Assembly: GCA_001899285.1 (NCBI GenBank)
Contig: MKWA01000006.1
Span: 17,378-81,377, forward strand
DNA: 64,000 bases
Direction of reading: 5' to 3'
DNA from: Rhizobiales bacterium 64-17
GTDB lineage: Bacteria > Pseudomonadota > Alphaproteobacteria > Rhizobiales > Xanthobacteraceae
The notes beneath the pieces were generated by a model. That model was not told the DNA's origin and searched no databases. It saw nothing but the letters and a program-made list of their open reading frames with translations. Of this stretch, positions 26,950-34,549 are shown in pieces. The position numbers were made by a program, and so were the translations under genes. Each line of letters begins with the position of its first letter. Position 1 is the first letter of the stretch.

Positions 26950-27159
26950 TTAGCGGCTGGTGCAGGCGGAACGTGCGGCGGCGAACTGACCGGCCGCGGC
27001 GCTGCCGCTGCGGACATGGTCGACGCAGTCGGGCTGCGACTGCGTCGCGACGTAGACGAGATGAGCGTTGGCGCCGAGCACCAGCAGCAGTGCGGCGCCG
27101 ATGCCAAACCAGAACGCGAGTCGGTAAGGCGAAATGCCGAGAGTCGTGTTGCTGGTCAT
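26950..27159 (-). CDS. Small single-span membrane protein of the cbb3 operon
   Basis: A 69-residue ORF whose ATG overlaps the ccoP stop (ATGA, 27156-27159), strongly implying co-translation. It begins MTSNTTLGISPYRLAFWFGI, contains one membrane helix (about residues 14-36, LAFWFGIGAALLLVLGANAHLVYVA) and ends with an Ala-rich tail carrying two cysteines (QPDCVDHVR and RSACTSR). I do not recognise the family. It is shorter than CcoH/FixH (about 160 residues) and does not show its domain. Operon position suggests a role with the oxidase. The ORF track shows it only as the tail of a longer false frame. Confidence 0.7.
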   Translation of the reverse strand: MTSNTTLGISPYRLAFWFGIGAALLLVLGANAHLVYVATQSQPDCVDHVRSGSAAAGQFAAARSACTSR

Positions 27160-28061
27160 TGCTTCGCCTCCTGAGAGTTTTTCTTGCGCAGATCGACGAG
27201 ATAGAGCGTCAGGATCTTGCGATCGAGTAGCGACAACCGGCCTTCCCAGGACGGCATGTGGCCCTGCCGGCCACCCCAGACGGTGGTGAAGATCGATTGC
27301 GCGTCGCCGCCATAGATCCAGAACGGATCGGTGAGATCGGGTGCGCCGGCTTCGGTGCTGCCCTTGCCGCTCTCGCCGTGGCAGGAGACGCAGTTGGCGG
27401 CGAATAAGGTTTTGCCGGCGGCAATCTCCTGCGGTGTTGCGTCCTTCGCTGTGGCCGGGTTCGACAGCGTGCGTACATAGGCGACGACGTTGTCGATCTC
27501 GTTGCGCTTGAGCACGCCGTCGCGGCCGAACGCCAGCATCTGCGAGACACGGGTCTTGGGATGCGTGGCATTGATGCCGACGCTGATGGTTTCGGCGATG
27601 GCGTTGGTATCGCCGCCCCACAGCCAGCTATTGCCGACAAGGCTCGGGAAGCCTTTGCCGCCCTTGTTGCCGTCGGCGCGCAGGCCGTGACACACGGCGC
27701 AATTATCGCCGAACAATGTATGCCCGGTCTGCCGCACGATCTGCATCAGTTGTGGGTCGGCTTCGACCTGCTGGTGGGATTCGGTTTCGATCCGCTTGCT
27801 CCAGGTCGCGCGGTCGAGCGCGGCTTCCTGCAATTTTTCCGCGACGGTGGCGCGCTGATCGATGCCGAGCAGCCCCCTGGTGTAGCTCACGCCGAGCGGC
27901 CAGGCCGGCATCAACACCCAGTAGCCGAGCGAGAACAGCGCGGTGACGATCAGGAAGAAGTACACCACGCGCGGCACCGGCGTGTTCAGCTCGGTGATGC
28001 CGTTCCATTCGTGGCCGGTGGTCAAATAACCGGTATGCGGATCGCGTTGCTCGACGCTCAT
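27156..28061 (-). CDS. ccoP: cbb3-type cytochrome c oxidase subunit III (diheme CcoP)
   Basis: A 301-residue membrane-anchored diheme cytochrome c. One helix near 30-50 (RVVYFFLIVTALFSLGYWVLMPAWP) is followed by two periplasmic class I cytochrome domains with haem sites CAVCH (C121-H125) and CVSCH (C224-H228) and distal methionines in VSQMLAFG and GHMPSW. It takes electrons from soluble cytochromes and passes them to CcoO/CcoN. The N-terminus DPHTGYLTTGHEWNGITELNTP is characteristic. Its start overlaps the ccoQ stop (ATGA), and its stop overlaps the small membrane protein start. Confidence 0.95.
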   Translation of the reverse strand: MSVEQRDPHTGYLTTGHEWNGITELNTPVPRVVYFFLIVTALFSLGYWVLMPAWPLGVSYTRGLLGIDQRATVAEKLQEAALDRATWSKRIETESHQQVEADPQLMQIVRQTGHTLFGDNCAVCHGLRADGNKGGKGFPSLVGNSWLWGGDTNAIAETISVGINATHPKTRVSQMLAFGRDGVLKRNEIDNVVAYVRTLSNPATAKDATPQEIAAGKTLFAANCVSCHGESGKGSTEAGAPDLTDPFWIYGGDAQSIFTTVWGGRQGHMPSWEGRLSLLDRKILTLYLVDLRKKNSQEAKQ

Positions 28062-28246
28062 GGTTTATCCTTTGCCGTCGTCTCCGGCCTGTCGTCGTCC
28101 TCAAGAATCGATGTGGCCGCGTGCTGGAATCGCGCGCGATTGGCAGGCCAGAACGTGTAGACGAGCACCGCGATGGAGAGTGCGATCAGGTAGAAAAGCC
28201 CGAATGACTTCGCGAGCCAGACAGTGAAGTTGTGATCAAGGTCCAT
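28058..28246 (-). CDS. ccoQ: cbb3-type cytochrome c oxidase subunit CcoQ
   Basis: A 62-residue subunit with one membrane helix (KSFGLFYLIALSIAVLVYTFWPANRARFQHAA) followed by an acidic tail (EDDDRPETT). The FYLxxxxxxVLxYxFWPxNRxxF pattern identifies CcoQ, which stabilises the oxidase. It is two bases downstream of ccoO and overlaps ccoP. Confidence 0.92.
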   Translation of the reverse strand: MDLDHNFTVWLAKSFGLFYLIALSIAVLVYTFWPANRARFQHAATSILEDDDRPETTAKDKP

Positions 28247-28248
28247 GA

Positions 28249-29022
28249 TTACTTCCCGCTGGTTGTCTTGACCGGCACCTGCGCCGGCGCAGTCAGCGCC
28301 GCGACCGGTTTGCTGGCGACAGGGGTCAGGCGGCCGAGTACCTGCAGATAGGCGACGACCGCATCCATCTCGGTCAGCCGGCCCGGACGGCTATCGAAGG
28401 CGCGGACGGTGGTGTCCTTGCCGTAACGCTTGCTGACGCCTTCCGCCTGCGGCGTGTCCGGCGCGGCCTGGCCATAGGCGTCCGCCGGCGCGTTGGCGAT
28501 CATCTCGTCGGTATAGGGCACGCCGACCTTGCGCAGCGCCTTGAGATGCAGGCCGAGGTCCGCCGTCTCCAGTTCGTTCCGCAGCAACCAGCGATAGGCC
28601 GGCATCACCGATTCCGGCACCACGTCGCGTGGATTGTTAAGATGCGCGACGTGCCAGTCGTCGGAATATTTCTCGCCGATACGGGCAAGGTCCGGGCCGG
28701 TGCGCTTCGAGCCCCACAGCATTGGATGGTCGTATTTGGATTCGACCGCCAGCGAGTAGGGGCCGTAACGTTCCACTTCGTCGCGCAGGGTGCGGATCAT
28801 CTGCGAGTGGCAGGCATAGCAACCCTCGCGGATATAGATGTTGCGGCCGGCGAGTTCGAGCGGCGTATAGACCCGCATGTCCGGCGCATCCTCCACCGTC
28901 TGGTGGATGGTGAACAACGGCGCGATCTCGACGAGGCCGCCGATCGAGGCGACGGCAACGATGGCGAGCACCAGTCCGATCGCCTTGCGTTCGAGTTTGT
29001 AGTGAAATCCGAAAACCGACAT
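28249..29022 (-). CDS. ccoO: cbb3-type cytochrome c oxidase subunit II (monoheme CcoO)
   Basis: A 257-residue membrane-anchored monoheme cytochrome c. One N-terminal helix (AIGLVLAIVAVASIGGLVEIAPLF) precedes the periplasmic domain with YIREGCYACHSQMIRTLRDEVERYG (haem site CYACH) and the methionine-containing stretch PESVMPAYRWL. It carries electrons between CcoP and the CcoN catalytic core. ATG 29022 (MSVFGFHYKLERK) is the family start; the ORF-track extension to 29067 runs into ccoN. It follows ccoN by four bases. Confidence 0.95.
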   Translation of the reverse strand: MSVFGFHYKLERKAIGLVLAIVAVASIGGLVEIAPLFTIHQTVEDAPDMRVYTPLELAGRNIYIREGCYACHSQMIRTLRDEVERYGPYSLAVESKYDHPMLWGSKRTGPDLARIGEKYSDDWHVAHLNNPRDVVPESVMPAYRWLLRNELETADLGLHLKALRKVGVPYTDEMIANAPADAYGQAAPDTPQAEGVSKRYGKDTTVRAFDSRPGRLTEMDAVVAYLQVLGRLTPVASKPVAALTAPAQVPVKTTSGK

Positions 29023-29026
29023 GATC

Positions 29027-30712
29027 TTACTCCCCCGGCTGCAAGGCTGGGATATTGGCAGGGACATCGGCCGGCAGGCCGCCGGCGAGAACGGGATCGG
29101 GCCGTTCGCTGACCTTGGCCGCTGCGCCTTCCGGGGCCGTGCGGATCGTCATCCAGATGTTGTAGGCGCCGATCACTGCGCCGATCAGGAAGAACAGGCC
29201 GCCGATCGCGCGGGCGATGTAGTAGGGGTGCATCGCCACCAGCGAGTCGATGAACGAGTAGGCGAGCCTGCCGCTCTCGTTATAGGTCCGCCACATCAGC
29301 CCCTGGATGATGCCGGAGTTCCACATCGCGAAGACGTAGATGAGCGTGCCGGCGAGCGCGAGCCAGAAATGCGCCTCGACCAGACGTGCGGAGTACATCG
29401 CCTCGCGCTTCCACAGCCAAGGCACCGCGGCGTAGATCGAGCCGAAGGTGATCATCGCCACCCAGCCGAGCGCGCCGGCATGGACGTGGCCGACAGTCCA
29501 GTCGGTGTAATGCGAGAGCGAGTTGACCGAGCGGATTGCCATGAACGATCCCTCGAAGGTCGACAATCCGTAAAATACGGCGGCGACCATCATGAAGCGC
29601 AGCGTCGCGTCGTCGCGCACCTTGTGCCAGGCGCCATTGAGCGTCATCAGCGCGTTGCCGGCGGAGGCCCAGGACGGCACCAGCAACATCACCGAGAAGG
29701 TCATGCCCAGCGTCTGCACCCAGTGCGGTAGCGCGGTGTAATGCAGGTGGTGCGAGCCCGCCCACATGTAGAAGAAGGTGATGCCCCAGAAGCTGATGAT
29801 CGACAGCCGGTAGGAATAGATCGGCCGGCCGGCGCGCTTCGGCATGAAGTAATACATCATGCCGAGGAAGCCCGCGGTGAGGAAGAACGCCACCGCGTTG
29901 TGGCCGTACCACCATTGCGTCATCGCATCCTGCACGCCGGAGAAGGCTGAATAGCTCTTGGCGGAGCCGAACGAGATCGGCATCGCCAGGTTGTTGACGA
30001 TGTGCAGGATCGCCACCACCAGGATAAACGCCATGTAGTACCAGTTGGCGACGTAGATATGCGGTTCCTTACGCCGCATCAGCACGCGCAGATACAGCAC
30101 GAAGTAAGTGACCCAGACGATCACCAGCCAGATGTCGGCGTACCATTCCGGCTCGGCATATTCCTTCGACTGGGTGATGCCCATCAGGTAGCCGGAGGCG
30201 GCGAGCAAGCAGAACAGGTTGTAGCCGAGCAGCACGAACCATGGCGTGAGCTGGTCCGGCAGTCGCGTGCGGCAGGTGCGCTGCATCACATAGAACGAGG
30301 TAGCGATCAGCGCGTTGCCGCCGAAGCCGAAGATCACGCCGGAGGTGTGCACCGGGCGGAGCCGTCCGAAGCTGGCCCAGCCGGCGTCGAAGGTGAGATC
30401 GGGATAGGCGAGCAGGGTCGCCACCCAGACGCCGACGAACATACCGATCACGGCCCAGATCATCGCCAGGATGATGCCGACCTTGCTCGGATCGTCGTAG
30501 TAGCGGGTCAGGCGGTCGGCGCCCGGCTCCGGCGCGTAATAGCCCGACATCACGCCGAACAGGCCGAGCACGCCGGCGAGGAGCACGATCCATCCCTGCG
30601 GGCCGAGCAGATCGCCGTGACCGGCGATCGCCATCGACAGCCCCCACAGGACGATGAACAGCAGGATGATGAGCGCGGATTGGCGCTCGCTGACGGTCAG
30701 TTGGCCGATCAT
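29027..30712 (-). CDS. ccoN: cbb3-type cytochrome c oxidase subunit I (CcoN)
   Basis: A 561-residue haem-copper oxidase catalytic subunit with about 12-14 membrane helices. Recognisable histidine-bearing stretches include RLRPVHTSGVIFGFGGNALIATSFYV, WWYGHNAVAFFLTAGFLGMMYYFMPK (copper-B histidine), GSHHLHYTALP and DWTVGHVHAGALGWVAMITFGSIY. The YGHNAV form and short N-terminus are those of the cbb3 class, which has high oxygen affinity. ATG 30712 (MIGQLTVSERQSALI) is chosen over the ORF-track start at 30886, which would extend through the promoter and FixK-like box. It is the first gene of the operon. Confidence 0.95.
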   Translation of the reverse strand: MIGQLTVSERQSALIILLFIVLWGLSMAIAGHGDLLGPQGWIVLLAGVLGLFGVMSGYYAPEPGADRLTRYYDDPSKVGIILAMIWAVIGMFVGVWVATLLAYPDLTFDAGWASFGRLRPVHTSGVIFGFGGNALIATSFYVMQRTCRTRLPDQLTPWFVLLGYNLFCLLAASGYLMGITQSKEYAEPEWYADIWLVIVWVTYFVLYLRVLMRRKEPHIYVANWYYMAFILVVAILHIVNNLAMPISFGSAKSYSAFSGVQDAMTQWWYGHNAVAFFLTAGFLGMMYYFMPKRAGRPIYSYRLSIISFWGITFFYMWAGSHHLHYTALPHWVQTLGMTFSVMLLVPSWASAGNALMTLNGAWHKVRDDATLRFMMVAAVFYGLSTFEGSFMAIRSVNSLSHYTDWTVGHVHAGALGWVAMITFGSIYAAVPWLWKREAMYSARLVEAHFWLALAGTLIYVFAMWNSGIIQGLMWRTYNESGRLAYSFIDSLVAMHPYYIARAIGGLFFLIGAVIGAYNIWMTIRTAPEGAAAKVSERPDPVLAGGLPADVPANIPALQPGE

Positions 30713-30820
30713 CGGCTTTTTCCTCGACTTGGTTCGGAACCGGGTGCCATCTTCTGCATGGATATCGATCTCTGGTAACCGGTTGCGGGCCGACATGTAG
30801 CGTGCCGACCGGCAAAAACC

Positions 30821-30834
30821 TTGCGCCAGCGCAA
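30821..30834. promoter_or_regulatory. FixK2/FNR-type box upstream of ccoN
   Basis: TTGCGCCAGCGCAA is a near-perfect 14-base palindrome that fits the FixK2 consensus TTG(A/C)-N6-(T/G)CAA known from Bradyrhizobium. It lies 109 bases upstream of ccoN and about 100 upstream of the divergent membrane protein gene, in the 222-base shared intergenic region. Low-oxygen activation of ccoNOQP by FixK/FNR proteins is well established; no such regulator gene is in the window. Confidence 0.7.
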
Positions 30835-30934
30835 ACCGCCACCGGCGCGACCGTGGCAGGATTGCGCGAGCAGCCGATCGGCGCAAGTTCGTGCGGCGGC
30901 TGGAAGTCCGATCACGCAGGAGCTTCGTGCGGTG

Positions 30935-31432
30935 ATGTCAGTTCAACAGGACGCCGTCGACCCGGATCAGGGCGGATGCGCCAATATGGCGCTGCTGGCT
31001 TTGGTGATGCTGTGGATTGGCACGTTGCTCGGCGTCTCGTTCCTGGCGACACCGGCGAAATTCCTGGCGCCCAGCCTGACGCTGCCCGTCGCGCTCGACG
31101 TTGGTCGCCAGACCTTTGCGGTCTTCAATAAAATTGAATGGGTTTACATCGTGGTCTGCGCTCTGCTGATCGCAATCGGACCGCGCAACCGGCTTGGTTC
31201 GGCGGGACTGGTGGCCGTCGCGATACTGTCTGCGCTGCAGATGGGATGGTTGCTGCCGGAGCTGGACGTGCGCGTCGGCACCATCATCGCGGGAGGCCAG
31301 CCGCCGGCTTCGCCGCTGCATCATCTCTATATCGTCGCCGAGGTCGCCAAGCTGGTCGCGCTTGGCATGGTGGCGGTAACGGCGGCGCGCCGCCTTCTCG
31401 CCGGTCAGCGGCTGGCGCCCGCACCCGCGTGA
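30935..31432 (+). CDS. Small integral membrane protein, DUF4149/TMEM205-like
   Basis: A 165-residue protein with four hydrophobic helices, starting after a short polar segment (MSVQQDAVDPDQGG). The segment LWIGTLLGVSFLATPAKFLAPSLTLPVALDVGRQTFAVFNKIEW resembles DUF4149-type membrane proteins; function is unknown. An AGGAG site at 30918-30922 fits a GTG at 30932 (nine-base spacing) slightly better than this ATG, so the start is uncertain by one codon. It is divergent from ccoN and shares the intergenic region with the FixK2-type box, so it may be oxygen regulated. It converges with the acyl-CoA ligase gene. Confidence 0.65.
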   Translation: MSVQQDAVDPDQGGCANMALLALVMLWIGTLLGVSFLATPAKFLAPSLTLPVALDVGRQTFAVFNKIEWVYIVVCALLIAIGPRNRLGSAGLVAVAILSALQMGWLLPELDVRVGTIIAGGQPPASPLHHLYIVAEVAKLVALGMVAVTAARRLLAGQRLAPAPA

Positions 31433-31438
31433 TGCGGC

Positions 31439-33070
31439 CTACTCAGCCATCGGCAATTTCAGCAACGCCTGACGGTCGATCTTGCCGGTTCCGGTTTTCG
31501 GCAGATCGGCGAGGAAAGTGACGATGCGCGGATATTTGTAAGGCAGCAGCGTCGTCTTGACGTGATCCTGCAACCGGCGCGTCGCCGTCCCGGCATCGAA
31601 ATTCGCATCGTTCATGCTGACGAAGGCGCGCAACGTCATGCGCCGGTCGGCCATCTCGATCGCCATCACCGCGCATTCGCGCACGGCCGGATGATCGGCG
31701 AGGCAGCGCTCGACCTCCAGCGGGTAGACCCACTGGCCCGACACCTTGACGAGATCGTCGGCACGGCCGCGGAAGAAATAGAAGCCGTCATCATCGCGCT
31801 CGAAGCGGTCGCCGGTATAGATCCAGCCGTCGGCGCGCATGGTTTCGGCGGTCTTGTCCGGCCGATTCCAGTAGCACGGCGCATTGCTGTCGCCGCGCAC
31901 CCACAGCACGCCTTCCTCGGCGCCAGTGATGGTCTCGCCGGCGGGGTTGCACAGCTTCACCTCGTAGCCGGGCACGCGCTGTCCGGCGGCGCCGAGCTTT
32001 TTCGCCTGCGGCGTGTTGGAGAGATAGATGTGCAGCACTTCGGTCGAGCCGAGCCCCTCAACGATCTCCAGTCCCGACAGCGCCTTCCAGCCGTTGAACA
32101 CATCGGCGGACAAGACTTCTGCCGCCGAGATCGACAGCCGCAGCGACGAAAGATCGGCGTTCGCGGCCTCGGGCGCTTTGGTCAGCGCGGTGTAGAGCGT
32201 CGGCAGGCCGAAGAACACGGTCGGGCGATGGTGGGCGATGGCGTCGAAGATCGCGCTGGGCTTCGGCTGACCGGGCATCAGCAGGCTCGCCGCGCCGGCC
32301 GCGTAAGGGAAGGTGATGGAATTGCCGACGCCATAGGCGAAGAAGATTTTCGGCGCCGAGAAGCAGATGTCGTTCTCGGTGAGCTTGAGGATCGAATCCG
32401 AATAGCTCTTCACCGTGTAGAGCATGTCGTGATGCAGATGCACGATGCCCTTCGGCCGCCCGGTCGAGCCGGACGAATACATCCAGAACGCCATGTCGTC
32501 GCGGCCGGTGTCGGCGGCGGGCAGGTCGGTCGGCTGGCTCGCGATCAGCGATGCGGCCGCGCGCACCGGCACCGGGGCTGATGCTTCGCCGTCGATCACG
32601 ATCAGCGTCTCGAGTTTTGTCCCGGCGCAGGCGGCGGCGGTGAACTTGTCGATGAAGGCTGTTTCGGTGATCGCAATACGGGCGCCGGAATCCTGCAGAT
32701 AGAATTGCAGCAGATCGGGCGGCGTCAGCGTGTTGATGAACAGCGGCACGAAGCCCGTACGCATCGCGCCGAACAAAGCCGCCGGATAGGCCGGGCCGTC
32801 GTCGAGGAACAGCAGAACGCGATCGCCCGGCGTCAGCCCGAGTGAACGCAGCGCATGGCCGTAACGCGCCGCATCGACGCAAAGATCGGCATAGGTTTTG
32901 TGCCCGGCGGGGCCGAGTACGGCGGGCCGCGCGCCGCGTCCGGCGGCGAGATTGTCGAACAGGATCGCGCTGGCATTGTAACGCGCCGGCACCGCGAAAC
33001 CGATCTCGCGTGTGCCGGGCGCGTCATGCGGCACATGGTCGGCGAGCGGAACGGACGACGTTTCGGTCAC
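31439..33070 (-). CDS. Benzoate-CoA ligase family protein
   Basis: A 543-residue adenylate-forming enzyme. N-terminal NASAILFDNLAAGRGARPAVLGP is typical of benzoate-CoA ligases. The P-loop-like MAFWMYSSGSTGRPKGIVHLHHDMLYT, the GLGSTEVLHIYLSN motif, GWIYTGDRFERDDDGFYFFRGRADDLVKVSGQWVYP and the catalytic lysine in KTGTGKIDRQALL are all present. It activates benzoate or a related aromatic acid to its CoA thioester with ATP. GTG 33070 follows GGGAGAG; the ORF-track start at 33286 lies in another frame over tusA. It is an orphan: no benzoyl-CoA oxygenase or reductase genes are adjacent. The tusA gene is 26 bases upstream. Confidence 0.88.
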   Translation of the reverse strand: MTETSSVPLADHVPHDAPGTREIGFAVPARYNASAILFDNLAAGRGARPAVLGPAGHKTYADLCVDAARYGHALRSLGLTPGDRVLLFLDDGPAYPAALFGAMRTGFVPLFINTLTPPDLLQFYLQDSGARIAITETAFIDKFTAAACAGTKLETLIVIDGEASAPVPVRAAASLIASQPTDLPAADTGRDDMAFWMYSSGSTGRPKGIVHLHHDMLYTVKSYSDSILKLTENDICFSAPKIFFAYGVGNSITFPYAAGAASLLMPGQPKPSAIFDAIAHHRPTVFFGLPTLYTALTKAPEAANADLSSLRLSISAAEVLSADVFNGWKALSGLEIVEGLGSTEVLHIYLSNTPQAKKLGAAGQRVPGYEVKLCNPAGETITGAEEGVLWVRGDSNAPCYWNRPDKTAETMRADGWIYTGDRFERDDDGFYFFRGRADDLVKVSGQWVYPLEVERCLADHPAVRECAVMAIEMADRRMTLRAFVSMNDANFDAGTATRRLQDHVKTTLLPYKYPRIVTFLADLPKTGTGKIDRQALLKLPMAE

Positions 33071-33096
33071 GGAACTGTCTCTCCCGGCGTGCGGCG

Positions 33097-33339
33097 TCAA
33101 CGTTTGCGGATCGTGAACGTGAGTACGCCGCCGTCCTTGGCGCTGCTGTCCAGCGTGTCGCCAGTTTCCCGCAGCAGGTTGGGAATGTCGATTGCCGCCA
33201 GCGGATCGGTGCATTCGATGGTCAGAGTGTCGCCGGCGGCGAGGCCGGCCAGCAGCTTGCGGGTCTTCAGCGCGGGAAGCGGGCATTTGAGGCCGCGCAG
33301 GCTCACGGATTTCTCGGTCATCGGCGCGTCGTCAACCAT
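33097..33339 (-). CDS. tusA: TusA-family sulfurtransferase
   Basis: An 80-residue protein with the TusA fold: VSLRGLKCPLPALKTRKLLAGLAAGDTLTIECTDPLAAIDIPNLLRETGD. The conserved cysteine in KCPLP carries persulfide sulfur. TusA proteins deliver sulfur for tRNA thiolation, molybdopterin synthesis or sulfur oxidation. The start is uncertain: MVDDAP at 33339 or MTEKS at 33321; neither has a good ribosome site. It diverges from two MoeA-family genes, so a link to molybdenum cofactor metabolism is plausible. Confidence 0.85.
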   Translation of the reverse strand: MVDDAPMTEKSVSLRGLKCPLPALKTRKLLAGLAAGDTLTIECTDPLAAIDIPNLLRETGDTLDSSAKDGGVLTFTIRKR

Positions 33340-33412
33340 CGGTTCGGCCCGGCAGGAGGCGCCGGGCGGCGAGACTGGACATTTCGCTGCGGCCCACGTC
33401 AAGGTCGCCGCC

Positions 33413-34549
33413 ATGACAGGGATACCACAGCAGAGCCCGGCGCCGGCCGCGGTTCCGGCGCGCCAGCGCATCGGCCGGCTGACGCCGCTCGCCGATGTGG
33501 CGGCGGCGTTTGCGGTGGTGCCGCCGGTTGCGCCGCGCGCGACGCCGGTGGCGCGGGTGGCCGGATTGGTGCTTGCCGAAGCGGTGACCGGCCAGCGGCG
33601 TCCGGAGGCCGCGCGTGCGCTGATCGACGGCTACGCGGTGTACGCGGACGATACGCGCGATGCCGGCGGTTATGCGCCGGCGCTGCTGCCGCAGCCGCCT
33701 GCGTGGGTCGAGGCCGGCGCGCTGTTGCCGCAGGGAACCGACGCGGTCGCGCCGCCGGCCACGGTGACGATTGGAGATATGGGCGCCGAGGTGTTGTCGC
33801 CGCTCGCGCCGGGCGATGGCGTGCGTGCAGCGGGAGCCGATTGCGCGGATGGCGCCTTGCTGATCGGCGCAGGGTGCCGCCTCCGTCACGGCGACGGCAT
33901 AGCGCTACGGCTCGCCGGCGTGGACGAGGTACGTGTCCGCGCGCCGCGCATCGTCATCGCGATGCTGCGCGACGACGAGATCATAAGGGCGGTCGCGGAC
34001 ACCATCGCCGGTCATGTTGCGGTCGCGGGCGGGACATCCTCTGTTGTGTTGGCTGTGACTGCGGAATCCGCGTTCGAGACTGACGCCGATGCGATCCTGA
34101 CCATCGGCAAGACCGGCGAGGGCCACGACGACGATGCGGTGCTGGCGCTCGCCCGCATGGGCAAGGTGATCGCGCACGGTCTCGCCCTGTCGCCCGGTGA
34201 AACCGCCGCGGCCGGATTTATCGGGACGCGCCCGGTGCTGATGCTGCCGGGACGGCTCGATGCTGCGCTGGCGGTCTGGCTGACGCTTGGCGGACCGCTG
34301 CTCGCGCGCCTGACGGGTTTTATCGAACCGCCGCACATGCGCGCGATGCCGCTGATGCAGAAAATCGTTTCGACCATCGGCCTGTGCGATGTGGTGCCGG
34401 TGGCTGTTACTGCCGACGGCGCGATGCCGCTCGCCACACGGTTCTGGCCGCTGCCGGCCATGACGCGGGCGGACGGGTTTGTGCTGGTGCCGGCGGAGAG
34501 CGAAGGATTTCCGCCCGGTGCAACGGTGACGGTGGCGGATTGGCGATGA
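33413..34549 (+). CDS. Divergent MoeA-like protein lacking several signature motifs
   Basis: A 378-residue protein of MoeA size. It retains RALIDGYAVYADDT (cf. SxxDGYA), GALLPQGTDAVAPP (cf. GAxxPxGADAVV), and a C-terminal LALSPGETAAAGFIGTRPVLMLPGRLDAALAVWLTLGGPLLARLTG resembling the GxALKPGKP...LPGxP region. However, VLSTGDEL is replaced by IAMLRDDEI and the SGGTSxG loop by LTIGKTGEGHDDD. It is therefore probably a non-catalytic or altered MoeA paralogue, perhaps a partner subunit. Its stop overlaps the start of the MoeA-PBP fusion (ATGA), so the two are co-translated. Such pairs are known beside molybdoenzyme genes. The start at 33413 follows AAGG. Confidence 0.75.
   Translation: MTGIPQQSPAPAAVPARQRIGRLTPLADVAAAFAVVPPVAPRATPVARVAGLVLAEAVTGQRRPEAARALIDGYAVYADDTRDAGGYAPALLPQPPAWVEAGALLPQGTDAVAPPATVTIGDMGAEVLSPLAPGDGVRAAGADCADGALLIGAGCRLRHGDGIALRLAGVDEVRVRAPRIVIAMLRDDEIIRAVADTIAGHVAVAGGTSSVVLAVTAESAFETDADAILTIGKTGEGHDDDAVLALARMGKVIAHGLALSPGETAAAGFIGTRPVLMLPGRLDAALAVWLTLGGPLLARLTGFIEPPHMRAMPLMQKIVSTIGLCDVVPVAVTADGAMPLATRFWPLPAMTRADGFVLVPAESEGFPPGATVTVADWR

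Noticed and set aside
29027-30886. 619-residue version of CcoN
   Set aside because: The extension covers the promoter and FixK2-type box and has no homology; ATG 30712 is the family start.
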